This document shows, in pieces, positions 12,965-19,175 of a stretch of 19,175 nt of DNA. A program made the translations under genes and the position numbers. The notes beneath the pieces are model-generated. The model had not been told where the DNA came from. It ran no database searches and was given only the letters and a program-made list of their open reading frames with translations. Origin of the DNA: UBA7672 sp036733305. Lineage in GTDB: Bacteria; Pseudomonadota; Alphaproteobacteria; Caulobacterales; Hyphomonadaceae. Positions within the stretch are counted from its first letter, which is position 1, and each line of letters opens with the position of its first letter. The DNA is taken from the NCBI GenBank assembly GCA_036733305.1, contig DAINAT010000063.1, positions 1 to 19,175 on the forward strand, read 5' to 3'.

Positions 12965-15607
12965 CTAGTAGTTGCCGTCCTGGAATGTCAATTCTTCCTT
13001 GGGCTTCTCAGGCGGCTGGCTCGGATCAGCCGGGTTGCTGGTGGTGACCGCATCCGGGGCGGGCTGGCCAACAACCTGACCATCGCGCGTGGACGTCGCG
13101 GATTCATCGCCAGCGCCCATCTTGGAGTAATCGACGCGGTAACCATCCGCGCCCACCGGCACAGAGCAACGATCGGTCGGAGCCGAACCTGGGCGGAACG
13201 CTTCCGTGATAATGAGGCGCGTATCCGGCGCCGGTTGACAGCCGCTGTCCGCATCGACTTCGACCAGCTCGACACCATCCGGGATACGGAAGGTAACGGC
13301 AGGGCGATCTTTCAGAGCCGCCAGCATGAAGTCGCGGAAGATAGGCGCTGCCACGCGGCCACCGCTCTCACCCTCGCCCATGTTGCGCGGGCTATCGAAA
13401 CCGACCCACACGCCAACCACGAGGTCCGGGCTGAAGCCCATTGTCCACGCATCGAACTGGTCGTTGGTCGTACCCGTCTTAGCTGCGACCGGCTTGCCCA
13501 CGGCGCGAATGATCGTACCCGTGCCGCGTTGAACGACGCCTTCCAGAATGGAGACGACCTGGTAGGCCGTGATCGGGTCCATCACCTGCTTGCGCTCGTC
13601 GGGAAGCTCAGGCGGTTGCATGCCGGATTTCCATTCACCCACGCACGTCGCACATGCCCGTTGGTCGGTGCGGTAGACCGTCTCGCCATAGCGGTTCTGA
13701 ATGCGATCGAACATGACCGGGGCAACTTGCTTGCCCCCGTTGACGACTTCCGCATAAGCGACAGCCATGCGCATCACGGTGGTGTCGCCGGCGCCGAGCG
13801 CCATCGACTCGTAAGGCGGCAGCTTGTCGTAGATGCCCATCTTCTCGCCCATGGCCGACACCTTGTCGAAACCGATCTCGGACGCGAGGCGCACCGTCAT
13901 TGCGTTCCGCGATTTCTCAACGCCGACACGCAGCGTGGTCAGGCCGTAAAACTGTTCCGAGTAGTTGGTCGGCTTGTAGCATTTCGCCTGGTTCGGATCG
14001 CACGACACGTAGGGGATATCCGGCACGCGATAGGATGGCGTCCACTTGTAGGTGTTCGTGGCTGGATCGACCTGCTCCATCGCCGCCGCATAGACGAATG
14101 GCTTGAACGACGAACCCGGCTGGCGCTTGGCCTGGATAGCGCGATTGAACTGGCTGCGTTCGAAGGAGTAGCCGCCAGCCATCGCATAGACACGACCCGT
14201 GTGCGGGTCCATCGCCACCAGCGCACCCTGCAGCGCGGGAACCTGACGCAGACGCCAGGGCGCATTCGCCGCGGCCTTCTTCGGAACGCCGTAGTCGGTG
14301 ATCAGCTGCGTCGAAACATCAGGCGTTGCATCGCGCGAAACCTGAATGACGTCGCCGACTTTGAGGCCCGTGCCACCACCATCACGCTTCAGCGGATTGG
14401 ACCACTTCACGTCGTCGGGGCTGAGCGTGCCTGCTTCACCGCTGGCGAGACCGAGGCGCACGCCATCCTTGGCGACCGTGCGTACAACTGCGATCTGCCA
14501 GGTGTTTCCACCGCCAGCGATCTTGGCTTTGTTGTCCTTGTTGTTCGCAAACGATTTGAGTTGCGCTTCAAAATCGTCGGTCGCATCAAGCTTGCCGACC
14601 GGACCGCGCCAGCCGTGGCGACGATCGTACGTTTCGAGGCCGGCGCGGAGAGCGGTCTGGGCAATCAGCTGCAGGTTGGAATCGAGCGTCGAGCGGATCG
14701 AGAGACCGCCTTCGAGGAAGGCTTTCTCAGCAGCACCGCGGCTGTCGATGCCAGTCAGCTTCTTCTGATCGCCAAGCGCGAGGATCTCCTTGCGAAGTTC
14801 TTCGACGTAATAGGCAGCGGCTTGGTTCTCGTCCGTATCGAGACGGTTCACTACTTTAAGCGGCTCAGCGAGCGCCTGATCACCCGCGGCCTTGTCGACA
14901 TAGCCGTTGGCAACCATGCGGCCGATGACGTAGTTGCGGCGCTCGATTGCGGCTTCCGGGTTTGTGTACGGATTCACTTTGCCCGGAGCTTGCGGAAGAC
15001 CTGCGAGCATTGCGCATTCGGCTAGGGTCAGCTGGCCAAGCGACTTGCCGAAATAGTTCAGTGCGGCCGCACCGACGCCGTAAGAGCGTCCGCCGAGATA
15101 AATCTCGTTCATGTAGAGCTCTAGGATCTGCTCCTTCGAGAGCTTCTTCTCGATGCGCATCGCCAGAACGGCTTCGCGGACCTTGCGGTCAACCGACCGC
15201 TCATCGCCGACAAGCATGTTCTTCACGACCTGCTGCGTGATCGTCGAACCGCCTGTGATGCGCTTGCCCTGCAGCGCGTTGATCACCGTGCCGCGGAACA
15301 TGCCCCAAAGATCGATGCCGGAGTGTTCGAAGAAGGTCTTGTCTTCAGCCGAAATGAAGGCCTGCACGAGCTGGTCGGGAAGCTCCTCGGACGGAACGTA
15401 GACGCGGTGCTGGGTCGCAAACTCGGCGACGAGCTTTCCATCGCCTGCGTGTACGCGGCTCATGATCGGTGGTTCGTAGTTCGCCAGTTCGTCTTCGGAC
15501 GGCAGGTTCTGCGTCACAACAAAGAACCAGCCGACCGCGCCGAGGAAGAGCGCACCCAAGGTGACGCCAGTCCCGATGAGGATCGCTCTCCAATTCCACG
15601 TAGACAT
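12965..15607 (-). CDS. mrcA: Penicillin-binding protein 1A (bifunctional transglycosylase/transpeptidase)
   Basis: This class A PBP polymerises glycan strands and cross-links peptides in the periplasm. The 880-residue protein has one N-terminal membrane segment (about residues 8-32). The GT51 transglycosylase domain shows EDKTFFEHSG with catalytic Glu88, GGSTITQQ at 119-126 and KKLSKEQILELYMNEIYLG at 154-172. An OB-like domain follows at about 325-435. The transpeptidase domain has the SxxK nucleophile Ser499 in GSSFK, SxN at Ser566-Arg-Asn568 and KTG at 710-712. The tail is Pro/Asp/Glu-rich. Two short cysteine pairs (SCDPNQAKC and ACATC) lie within the transpeptidase half and could form disulfides. 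The start is ATG at 15605-15607 with only a weak AGCAG ahead. The upstream amidase gives a cell-wall context. The gene is also called ponA or pbp1A. Confidence 0.96.
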   Translation of the reverse strand: MSTWNWRAILIGTGVTLGALFLGAVGWFFVVTQNLPSEDELANYEPPIMSRVHAGDGKLVAEFATQHRVYVPSEELPDQLVQAFISAEDKTFFEHSGIDLWGMFRGTVINALQGKRITGGSTITQQVVKNMLVGDERSVDRKVREAVLAMRIEKKLSKEQILELYMNEIYLGGRSYGVGAAALNYFGKSLGQLTLAECAMLAGLPQAPGKVNPYTNPEAAIERRNYVIGRMVANGYVDKAAGDQALAEPLKVVNRLDTDENQAAAYYVEELRKEILALGDQKKLTGIDSRGAAEKAFLEGGLSIRSTLDSNLQLIAQTALRAGLETYDRRHGWRGPVGKLDATDDFEAQLKSFANNKDNKAKIAGGGNTWQIAVVRTVAKDGVRLGLASGEAGTLSPDDVKWSNPLKRDGGGTGLKVGDVIQVSRDATPDVSTQLITDYGVPKKAAANAPWRLRQVPALQGALVAMDPHTGRVYAMAGGYSFERSQFNRAIQAKRQPGSSFKPFVYAAAMEQVDPATNTYKWTPSYRVPDIPYVSCDPNQAKCYKPTNYSEQFYGLTTLRVGVEKSRNAMTVRLASEIGFDKVSAMGEKMGIYDKLPPYESMALGAGDTTVMRMAVAYAEVVNGGKQVAPVMFDRIQNRYGETVYRTDQRACATCVGEWKSGMQPPELPDERKQVMDPITAYQVVSILEGVVQRGTGTIIRAVGKPVAAKTGTTNDQFDAWTMGFSPDLVVGVWVGFDSPRNMGEGESGGRVAAPIFRDFMLAALKDRPAVTFRIPDGVELVEVDADSGCQPAPDTRLIITEAFRPGSAPTDRCSVPVGADGYRVDYSKMGAGDESATSTRDGQVVGQPAPDAVTTSNPADPSQPPEKPKEELTFQDGNY

Positions 15608-15631
15608 CTGCAGCTGCTATCTCACCGCTAT

Positions 15632-15674
15632 GCGCCTGTTCTGGCGCCGACTGCGCAACGGCAAAGCCGTCGCA
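15632..15674 (-). promoter_or_regulatory. Two adjacent hairpins in the mrcA leader
   Basis: GCGCC-tgttct-GGCGC lies at 15632-15647. A second hairpin, TGCGC-a-ACGGC-aaa-GCCGT-CGCA, at 15652-15674 has one bulged base. They sit 25-67 bases before the mrcA start, in the 249-base gap after the amidase. They could end amidase transcription or structure the mrcA leader. No U-tract follows, so I leave the role open. The rest of the gap (15675-15856) shows nothing I can assign. Confidence 0.35.
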
Positions 15675-15856
15675 AACGCATGACCCGGGAATCACCGCTC
15701 TTTGAGGTGACTTTATGGCGCGGAATCCGCCGGTAACAGGGCTATTACGGGTTAAACTCAGCCCATCTTCGTGAAGGCTTTGTATTCGGCTGCGGCCCGC
15801 CGTCGCGGTTGCAGCGCCGGCATAGGTTCAGCACCAGCCGGTACACACCTACGCGA

Positions 15857-17047
15857 TCATTTCGCCGCGACCAGCCGCGTCTGGTTGTCGAAAAACTGGT
15901 CGATCGCGTGCGCAACGCCCTGAACCAGCTTCTTGCGCTTGGTGGGCGATGCCATCGCTTCGGCGTCGAGATCGTTCGTTATGAACCCCATTTCCAGCAA
16001 CGCAGCGGGCACATCGGGGCTTAGCAGCACGTACAGCCCCTTCTTACGGTGCGTATTCTGAAGTGTAGGCCAACCGGTTTCGGCGATGTAATGCGCCAGC
16101 ATCTGAGCAAAGCGAGCCGACTGGTTTTTTGTTTCCCGCTGCACCAGGTCGGCAAGGATCTGATTGACCATTTCGGGCCGGGAAGAGTCGATTTCCACAT
16201 CAAGTATCCAGTCATTCTTCCGTCGCGCGCCGTCCACCCGCTTTTCGCCTTCAGGCGACAGCGTGTAGACGGAAGCGCCGCTGGTGGTCGCCTTGGAGCC
16301 GGCGTCAGCGTGGAGCGCAATAAAGAGATCCGCACCCAGATTGCGGGCCTTGGTGACGCGATCCTCCAACTCGATGAACACATCGGTCGAGCGCGTCAGG
16401 GCAACGTCGTAGCGGCCTGATTTGAGCAACTCCTCCCGCAGTGCGATCGCTGCATCGAGGACAATGTCCTTCTCGCGCATACCCGATTTGGAAAGAGCGC
16501 CCGGGTCCTTTCCGCCATGACCCGGATCGATGACGATCAGGGGCTTGCGGACTGACTGTTGCGCAACGGGTTGCGGACCCGAATTATCGCCGGTTGCAGC
16601 CTCTGCGAACGCTGCGTTTGACGCAATATCCAGATCCAGAACGATGCGGTGGTTCTCATTCTTGTTCTTCGGGGCCAGAACAAACTCCCGCGTCACCAGC
16701 GCAGGTTTTGCGAGGTCAAGAACAAGGCGAGACGTCGTTGCGGTGTTCTGGGCGTAACGATAACCGGCGACAACGCCGTGGCCCTTGCCCGTGCCTGACT
16801 CGGACGTCAGACCATTGATTGACCAGCGCACGCGCGGAAGGTCGATCACGACCCGCTGCGTGCCAGCTGCAAGCATAAAGACGTGGTATTTGAGGGGAGT
16901 GTCGGTCTCGACAACAACCCGGGTGGCCTCCCCCTCACCGCCAAGCTTCACAGAAAGCACGCGACCGATCGGGGGCTCCGCCAAGGCGGAGTTCGCCAGG
17001 ACACAAAGCCCCAGCACCGACAATACTGTCAGCAACCACGCGCGCAA
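15857..17047 (-). CDS. amiC: N-acetylmuramoyl-L-alanine amidase (AMIN plus Amidase_3, AmiC type)
   Basis: This periplasmic zinc amidase cuts the bond between muramic acid and the stem peptide, typically during daughter-cell separation. From TTG at 17045-17047 it has 396 residues. A signal peptide (RAWLLTVLSVLGLCVLANSALA) is followed by an AMIN domain at about residues 25-145, which targets peptidoglycan, a linker, and the Amidase_3 domain from about 170. The zinc ligands and catalytic residues are visible: His177 in DPGHGG, a Glu in GMREKDIVLD, His246 in LHADA and Glu352 in LLEMGF. The frame stays open to a GTG at 17233, but that would place about 60 polar residues before the signal peptide and overlap the divergent gene. 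TTG has AGGGG nine bases ahead. The gene precedes mrcA on the same strand. Confidence 0.93.
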   Translation of the reverse strand: MRAWLLTVLSVLGLCVLANSALAEPPIGRVLSVKLGGEGEATRVVVETDTPLKYHVFMLAAGTQRVVIDLPRVRWSINGLTSESGTGKGHGVVAGYRYAQNTATTSRLVLDLAKPALVTREFVLAPKNKNENHRIVLDLDIASNAAFAEAATGDNSGPQPVAQQSVRKPLIVIDPGHGGKDPGALSKSGMREKDIVLDAAIALREELLKSGRYDVALTRSTDVFIELEDRVTKARNLGADLFIALHADAGSKATTSGASVYTLSPEGEKRVDGARRKNDWILDVEIDSSRPEMVNQILADLVQRETKNQSARFAQMLAHYIAETGWPTLQNTHRKKGLYVLLSPDVPAALLEMGFITNDLDAEAMASPTKRKKLVQGVAHAIDQFFDNQTRLVAAK

Positions 17048-17218
17048 CTCTGACTGCCCCTTCAGGCTTCGTAATGGGGGCTTCTGCCCTTTACTAACGC
17101 ATAGTCCACGCTCGTTAACTGTTCGTTGGGATCGCTGACAACGCTCAACTTCCGACGATTTTTCGGCTGACCTGTCATTCACACCGCTGGCGGGGCGAGT
17201 GATGAGAGTTTGTCTGCC

Positions 17219-17701
17219 ATGCTTGCTGCGCACGTCGTCCCCGCCCTGCTCGCCCTTACGACAATTGCATTGAGTGCTTGTGCGACAGGGCCCCTGACGC
17301 TGGATGACGATCTAGTTGTGCCCGGAGAGCGCATCGGTGAAATCCAGATCGGCATGCCGCTTGCCACCCTGCTTTACGTTAAGGGAAACCCGACCAGCAC
17401 GACTCCCATTCCCAGTACGGACGCCACGACGTACACCTTCGAGGACGGCCTGACGGTAGGGGCACAGGACGAAGTTTACTGGATTATCGCGGAAGATGCC
17501 CGCTTCCACACAGGCTCAGGCGTTCGGCCGGGCGTGGAGCAAATCTTTGCCCGCGCCAGCTTCGGGAAACCCCGCTGCGTCGAAACGCGGGGAGAAACGA
17601 CGCTCTACGACTACGGAAAGATCTATTTCGACGTCGACAACACGGCCGGGAAGGTCAAACGCCTCGGCGTGGTCGGGCAAAACCGGCCGTGCACCAATTA
17701 A
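17219..17701 (+). CDS. Small putative lipoprotein of unknown function
   Basis: I do not recognise a named family. The 160-residue protein has a lipoprotein signal, with hydrophobic residues 5-18 and the lipobox LSAC giving a mature N-terminal Cys21. The mature part may contain two similar BamE/SmpA-like units. Unit one (about 37-90) has the pattern G-E-I-Q-I-G-M, K-G-N-P, T-Y-T-F, D-G-L and W-I-I. Unit two (about 101-152) has G-V-E-Q-I-F, F-G-K-P, L-Y-D-Y, I-Y-F-D-V and R-L-G-V-V. Cys120 and Cys158 could form a disulfide. I chose ATG at 17219, preceded by GAGAG ten bases upstream; a TTG at 17210 is possible. It is divergent from the amidase, with 171 bases between them that must hold both promoters. 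An envelope role is only inferred. Confidence 0.72.
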   Translation: MLAAHVVPALLALTTIALSACATGPLTLDDDLVVPGERIGEIQIGMPLATLLYVKGNPTSTTPIPSTDATTYTFEDGLTVGAQDEVYWIIAEDARFHTGSGVRPGVEQIFARASFGKPRCVETRGETTLYDYGKIYFDVDNTAGKVKRLGVVGQNRPCTN

Positions 17702-17747
17702 AACTTAACAAAACAATTGCCTAGCTTAACCCGCGCCATGAACAGCC

Positions 17748-17756
17748 TGTGGATAA
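17748..17756 (-). promoter_or_regulatory. Perfect DnaA-box match upstream of rne
   Basis: TGTGGATAA on the plus strand is the complement of TTATCCACA, the strong consensus DnaA box. It is single, 326 bases before the rne start. A nine-base match can occur by chance in a genome, so regulation by DnaA is a suggestion only. Confidence 0.4.
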
Positions 17757-18025
17757 CCGAGGGTATGGGGCAGAGCCCTTCCCCTGCAGCCCCAATAGGT
17801 GCATAGGTGAGTCCAAGCCGGGCCCCAGTGTCCGTCTTTCGCGCCCCTCGCGATGCAATTCCGAAATACTTATATCGTAGAGGGCGTTAGTCGGTTTCGT
17901 GCGTATTCGGAGGTCCGCGTTATCGCTGCCTCCATGGCTAGGGCAATTATGAACGCGAATTCGCGAGATTCAGTCAGCCCGACCGGACGCACGGCCCCAC
18001 CGTCACCTGACCATGTCAACATTTC

Positions 18026-18059
18026 GCAGGCTGGAGCCGCGCTTTCGCGCGCCGCCTGC
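18026..18059 (+). promoter_or_regulatory. Hairpin just before the rne ribosome-binding site
   Basis: The outer arms GCAGGC and GCCTGC enclose an inner stem GCGC-tttc-GCGC. The hairpin ends 22 bases before the rne ATG, leaving AGAGG and the start codon accessible. Its place recalls leader stem-loops that recruit RNase E to its own message, by analogy only. Confidence 0.5.
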
Positions 18060-18081
18060 ATTTCCCAAGAGGTTTCCCCAC

Positions 18082-19175
18082 ATGAGCAAGCTCATGCTGA
18101 TCGACGCGACCCACCAGGAGGAGACCCGGGTGGCCGTCGTAGCGAATGGCCAAATCGAAGACTTTGACTTCGAAGCGCGGAACAAGAGACAGCTCCGCGG
18201 CAACATCTACCTCGCCAAGGTTACGCGCGTAGAACCGTCGCTGCAGGCGGCGTTCGTCGATTACGGCGGCAATCGCCACGGCTTCCTGGCATTCTCCGAG
18301 ATCCATCCGGACTACTACCAGATCCCCAAAGAGGATCGCGAAGCGCTGATCGCTGAGGCGGACGGCGAAGACAGCGATGGCTCGGCCGACGAAGAGGCCG
18401 AGGAGCAGGACGACGAAGAGGCGGAAGAAGAAGCAGAGCGCAAGCAGAACCGCCGCAACGCCCTCTTCCAGCGCAAGTACAAGATCCAGGAAGTGATCCG
18501 CCGCCGGCAGGTGATGCTGGTGCAGGTCGTGAAAGAAGAGCGCGGCAACAAGGGCGCGGCGCTTACCACCTATCTCTCGCTGGCCGGCCGTTATTGCGTC
18601 CTGATGCCGAACACGTCGCGCGGCGGCGGCATCTCCCGCAAGATCACCAACGCTTCGGATCGCAAGCGCCTGAAAGCCATTACGTCGGAGTTCGACGTTC
18701 CGCGTGGCGCTGGCCTGATCGTTCGTACCGCGGGCGCCAAGCGTACCAAGAACGAGGTTCGCCGCGACTTCGAATATCTGACCAAGCTCTGGCAGCAGAT
18801 CGTCGGGAAGACGATGGAGTCGATGGCCCCCGCCCTCATCCACGAGGAAGGCCACCTGGTTCTGCGCGCTGTCCGCGACCTCTACGACAAGGACGTCGAG
18901 CGCATCATCGTTGAAGGCGACGAGGCCTACGCCGAGGCCCGTACCTTCGTGAAAATGCTGATGCCGTCGCACACGCGCAAAGTGGTGCAGCACGAGGACA
19001 ACGGTCCTCTGTTCGTCATGACGGGCGTAGAAGATCAACTCGAAGGCATCTATTCGCCAACCGTCCAGCTGCCGTCAGGCGGTTACATCGTGATCAACCA
19101 GACCGAAGCGCTGGTCGCGATCGACGTGAACTCCGGCAAGGCGACGCGCGAGCGGAACGTCGAAGCCACGGCCCT
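18082..19175 (+). CDS. rne: Ribonuclease E, N-terminal catalytic part (cut by window end)
   Basis: RNase E is the main endoribonuclease for mRNA turnover and rRNA processing, and scaffolds the degradosome. Only the first 364 residues are in the window. The start is ATG at 18082-18084 with AGAGG nine bases upstream. The N-terminus MSKLMLIDATHQEETRVAVV leads into the RNase H-like and S1 domains, with RGNIYLAKVTRVEPSLQAAF and VDYGGNRHGFLAF. The S1 domain carries an acidic insertion at about residues 92-120 (Glu/Asp-rich, then a basic KQNRRN). The S1 remainder, the 5'-sensor region and the start of the DNase I-like domain follow. VAIDVNSGKAT carries Asp348, equal to the first catalytic Asp (E. 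coli Asp303). The second Asp, the zinc-link and the degradosome scaffold lie beyond the edge. The gene has no upstream operon partner. Confidence 0.95.
   Translation, partial: MSKLMLIDATHQEETRVAVVANGQIEDFDFEARNKRQLRGNIYLAKVTRVEPSLQAAFVDYGGNRHGFLAFSEIHPDYYQIPKEDREALIAEADGEDSDGSADEEAEEQDDEEAEEEAERKQNRRNALFQRKYKIQEVIRRRQVMLVQVVKEERGNKGAALTTYLSLAGRYCVLMPNTSRGGGISRKITNASDRKRLKAITSEFDVPRGAGLIVRTAGAKRTKNEVRRDFEYLTKLWQQIVGKTMESMAPALIHEEGHLVLRAVRDLYDKDVERIIVEGDEAYAEARTFVKMLMPSHTRKVVQHEDNGPLFVMTGVEDQLEGIYSPTVQLPSGGYIVINQTEALVAIDVNSGKATRERNVEATA

Larger units (their letters stand above)
17702..18081 (+). promoter_or_regulatory. Long structured leader / promoter region of rne
   Basis: These 380 bases contain no convincing gene. 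A 104-codon frame from 17853 overlaps rne and looks fortuitous. The region holds a perfect DnaA-box match (17748-17756), a GC-rich inverted repeat TGGGGC/GCCCCA (17766-17794), a direct repeat ATAGGTG (17795-17801 and 17803-17809), a hairpin GGAGG-tcc-GCG-ttat-CGC-tg-CCTCC (17909-17933), the palindrome CGCGAATTCGCG (17954-17965) and a hairpin at 18026-18059. RNase E genes elsewhere are regulated through a structured 5' leader that RNase E itself cleaves, and a leader of that kind would fit here. The transcription start is not identified. Confidence 0.5.

Noticed and set aside
12704..15025. Very long open frame (773 codons) on the plus strand opposite mrcA and prfB
   Set aside because: It is the antisense shadow of mrcA in high-GC DNA. 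The protein is Arg/Ala/His-rich with no family motif, while the minus strand encodes a full PBP1A with all catalytic motifs.
17113..17129. CtrA-like site (GTTAAC then TTGG at seven-base spacing) between the amidase and the lipoprotein
   Set aside because: Only the first half-site matches TTAA-N7-TTAA, and the second differs at two positions. It is too weak to claim.
17853..18167. Open frame of 104 codons between the lipoprotein and rne
   Set aside because: It overlaps the first 86 bases of rne in another frame, has no recognisable domain and lies over leader hairpins. It is most likely fortuitous.

Overview
The window comes from a GC-rich alphaproteobacterium, probably a member of the Hyphomonadaceae/Caulobacterales. 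That placement is inference from three things: protein similarities as I recall them, the REP-like 'TCATCCCGG...CCGGGA' hairpins common in alphaproteobacteria, and alphaproteobacterial features of RF2, RNase E and GyrA. Almost everything here is chromosomal housekeeping. I see no insertion sequence, prophage, CRISPR array, rRNA or intact tRNA.

Layout. 1-445 is non-coding and holds REP-like palindromes. recG (+, 446-2521) meets a two-TM DUF502 membrane protein (-, 2522-3193) with stop codons that touch. A membrane-anchored DUF3089 alpha/beta-hydrolase-like protein (+, 3371-4582) follows; it lacks the expected nucleophile serine. A hairpin with a U-tract then ends a minus-strand operon that reads gyrA (TTG start) - coaD - periplasmic cyclophilin - cytoplasmic cyclophilin, with overlaps or gaps of a few bases. 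Upstream of gyrA lies a minus-strand TonB-dependent receptor (9552-11651) with its own leader, which has an ATCGAT palindrome and a hairpin over the ribosome-binding site. Next, also on the minus strand, are prfB (with the autoregulatory +1 frameshift), mrcA/PBP1A and an AmiC-type amidase. Divergent from the amidase is a small unknown lipoprotein (+). A 380-base structured leader then precedes rne (RNase E, +), which runs off the right edge.

How the genes fit together. PBP1A builds peptidoglycan and the amidase cleaves it, so 12965-17047 is a cell-wall block. prfB lies downstream of it and controls its own translation. rne has a long structured leader, consistent with the 5'-UTR autoregulation known for RNase E elsewhere, and carries a perfect DnaA-box match. 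gyrA, coaD and the two cyclophilins appear to be co-transcribed.

No strong case for a wholly new system emerged. The points most worth following are the apparent pseudo-hydrolase at 3371-4582, the missing canonical start of coaD, the control region of the TonB-dependent receptor, the rne leader, and the RF2 frameshift, which a plain gene caller would truncate.
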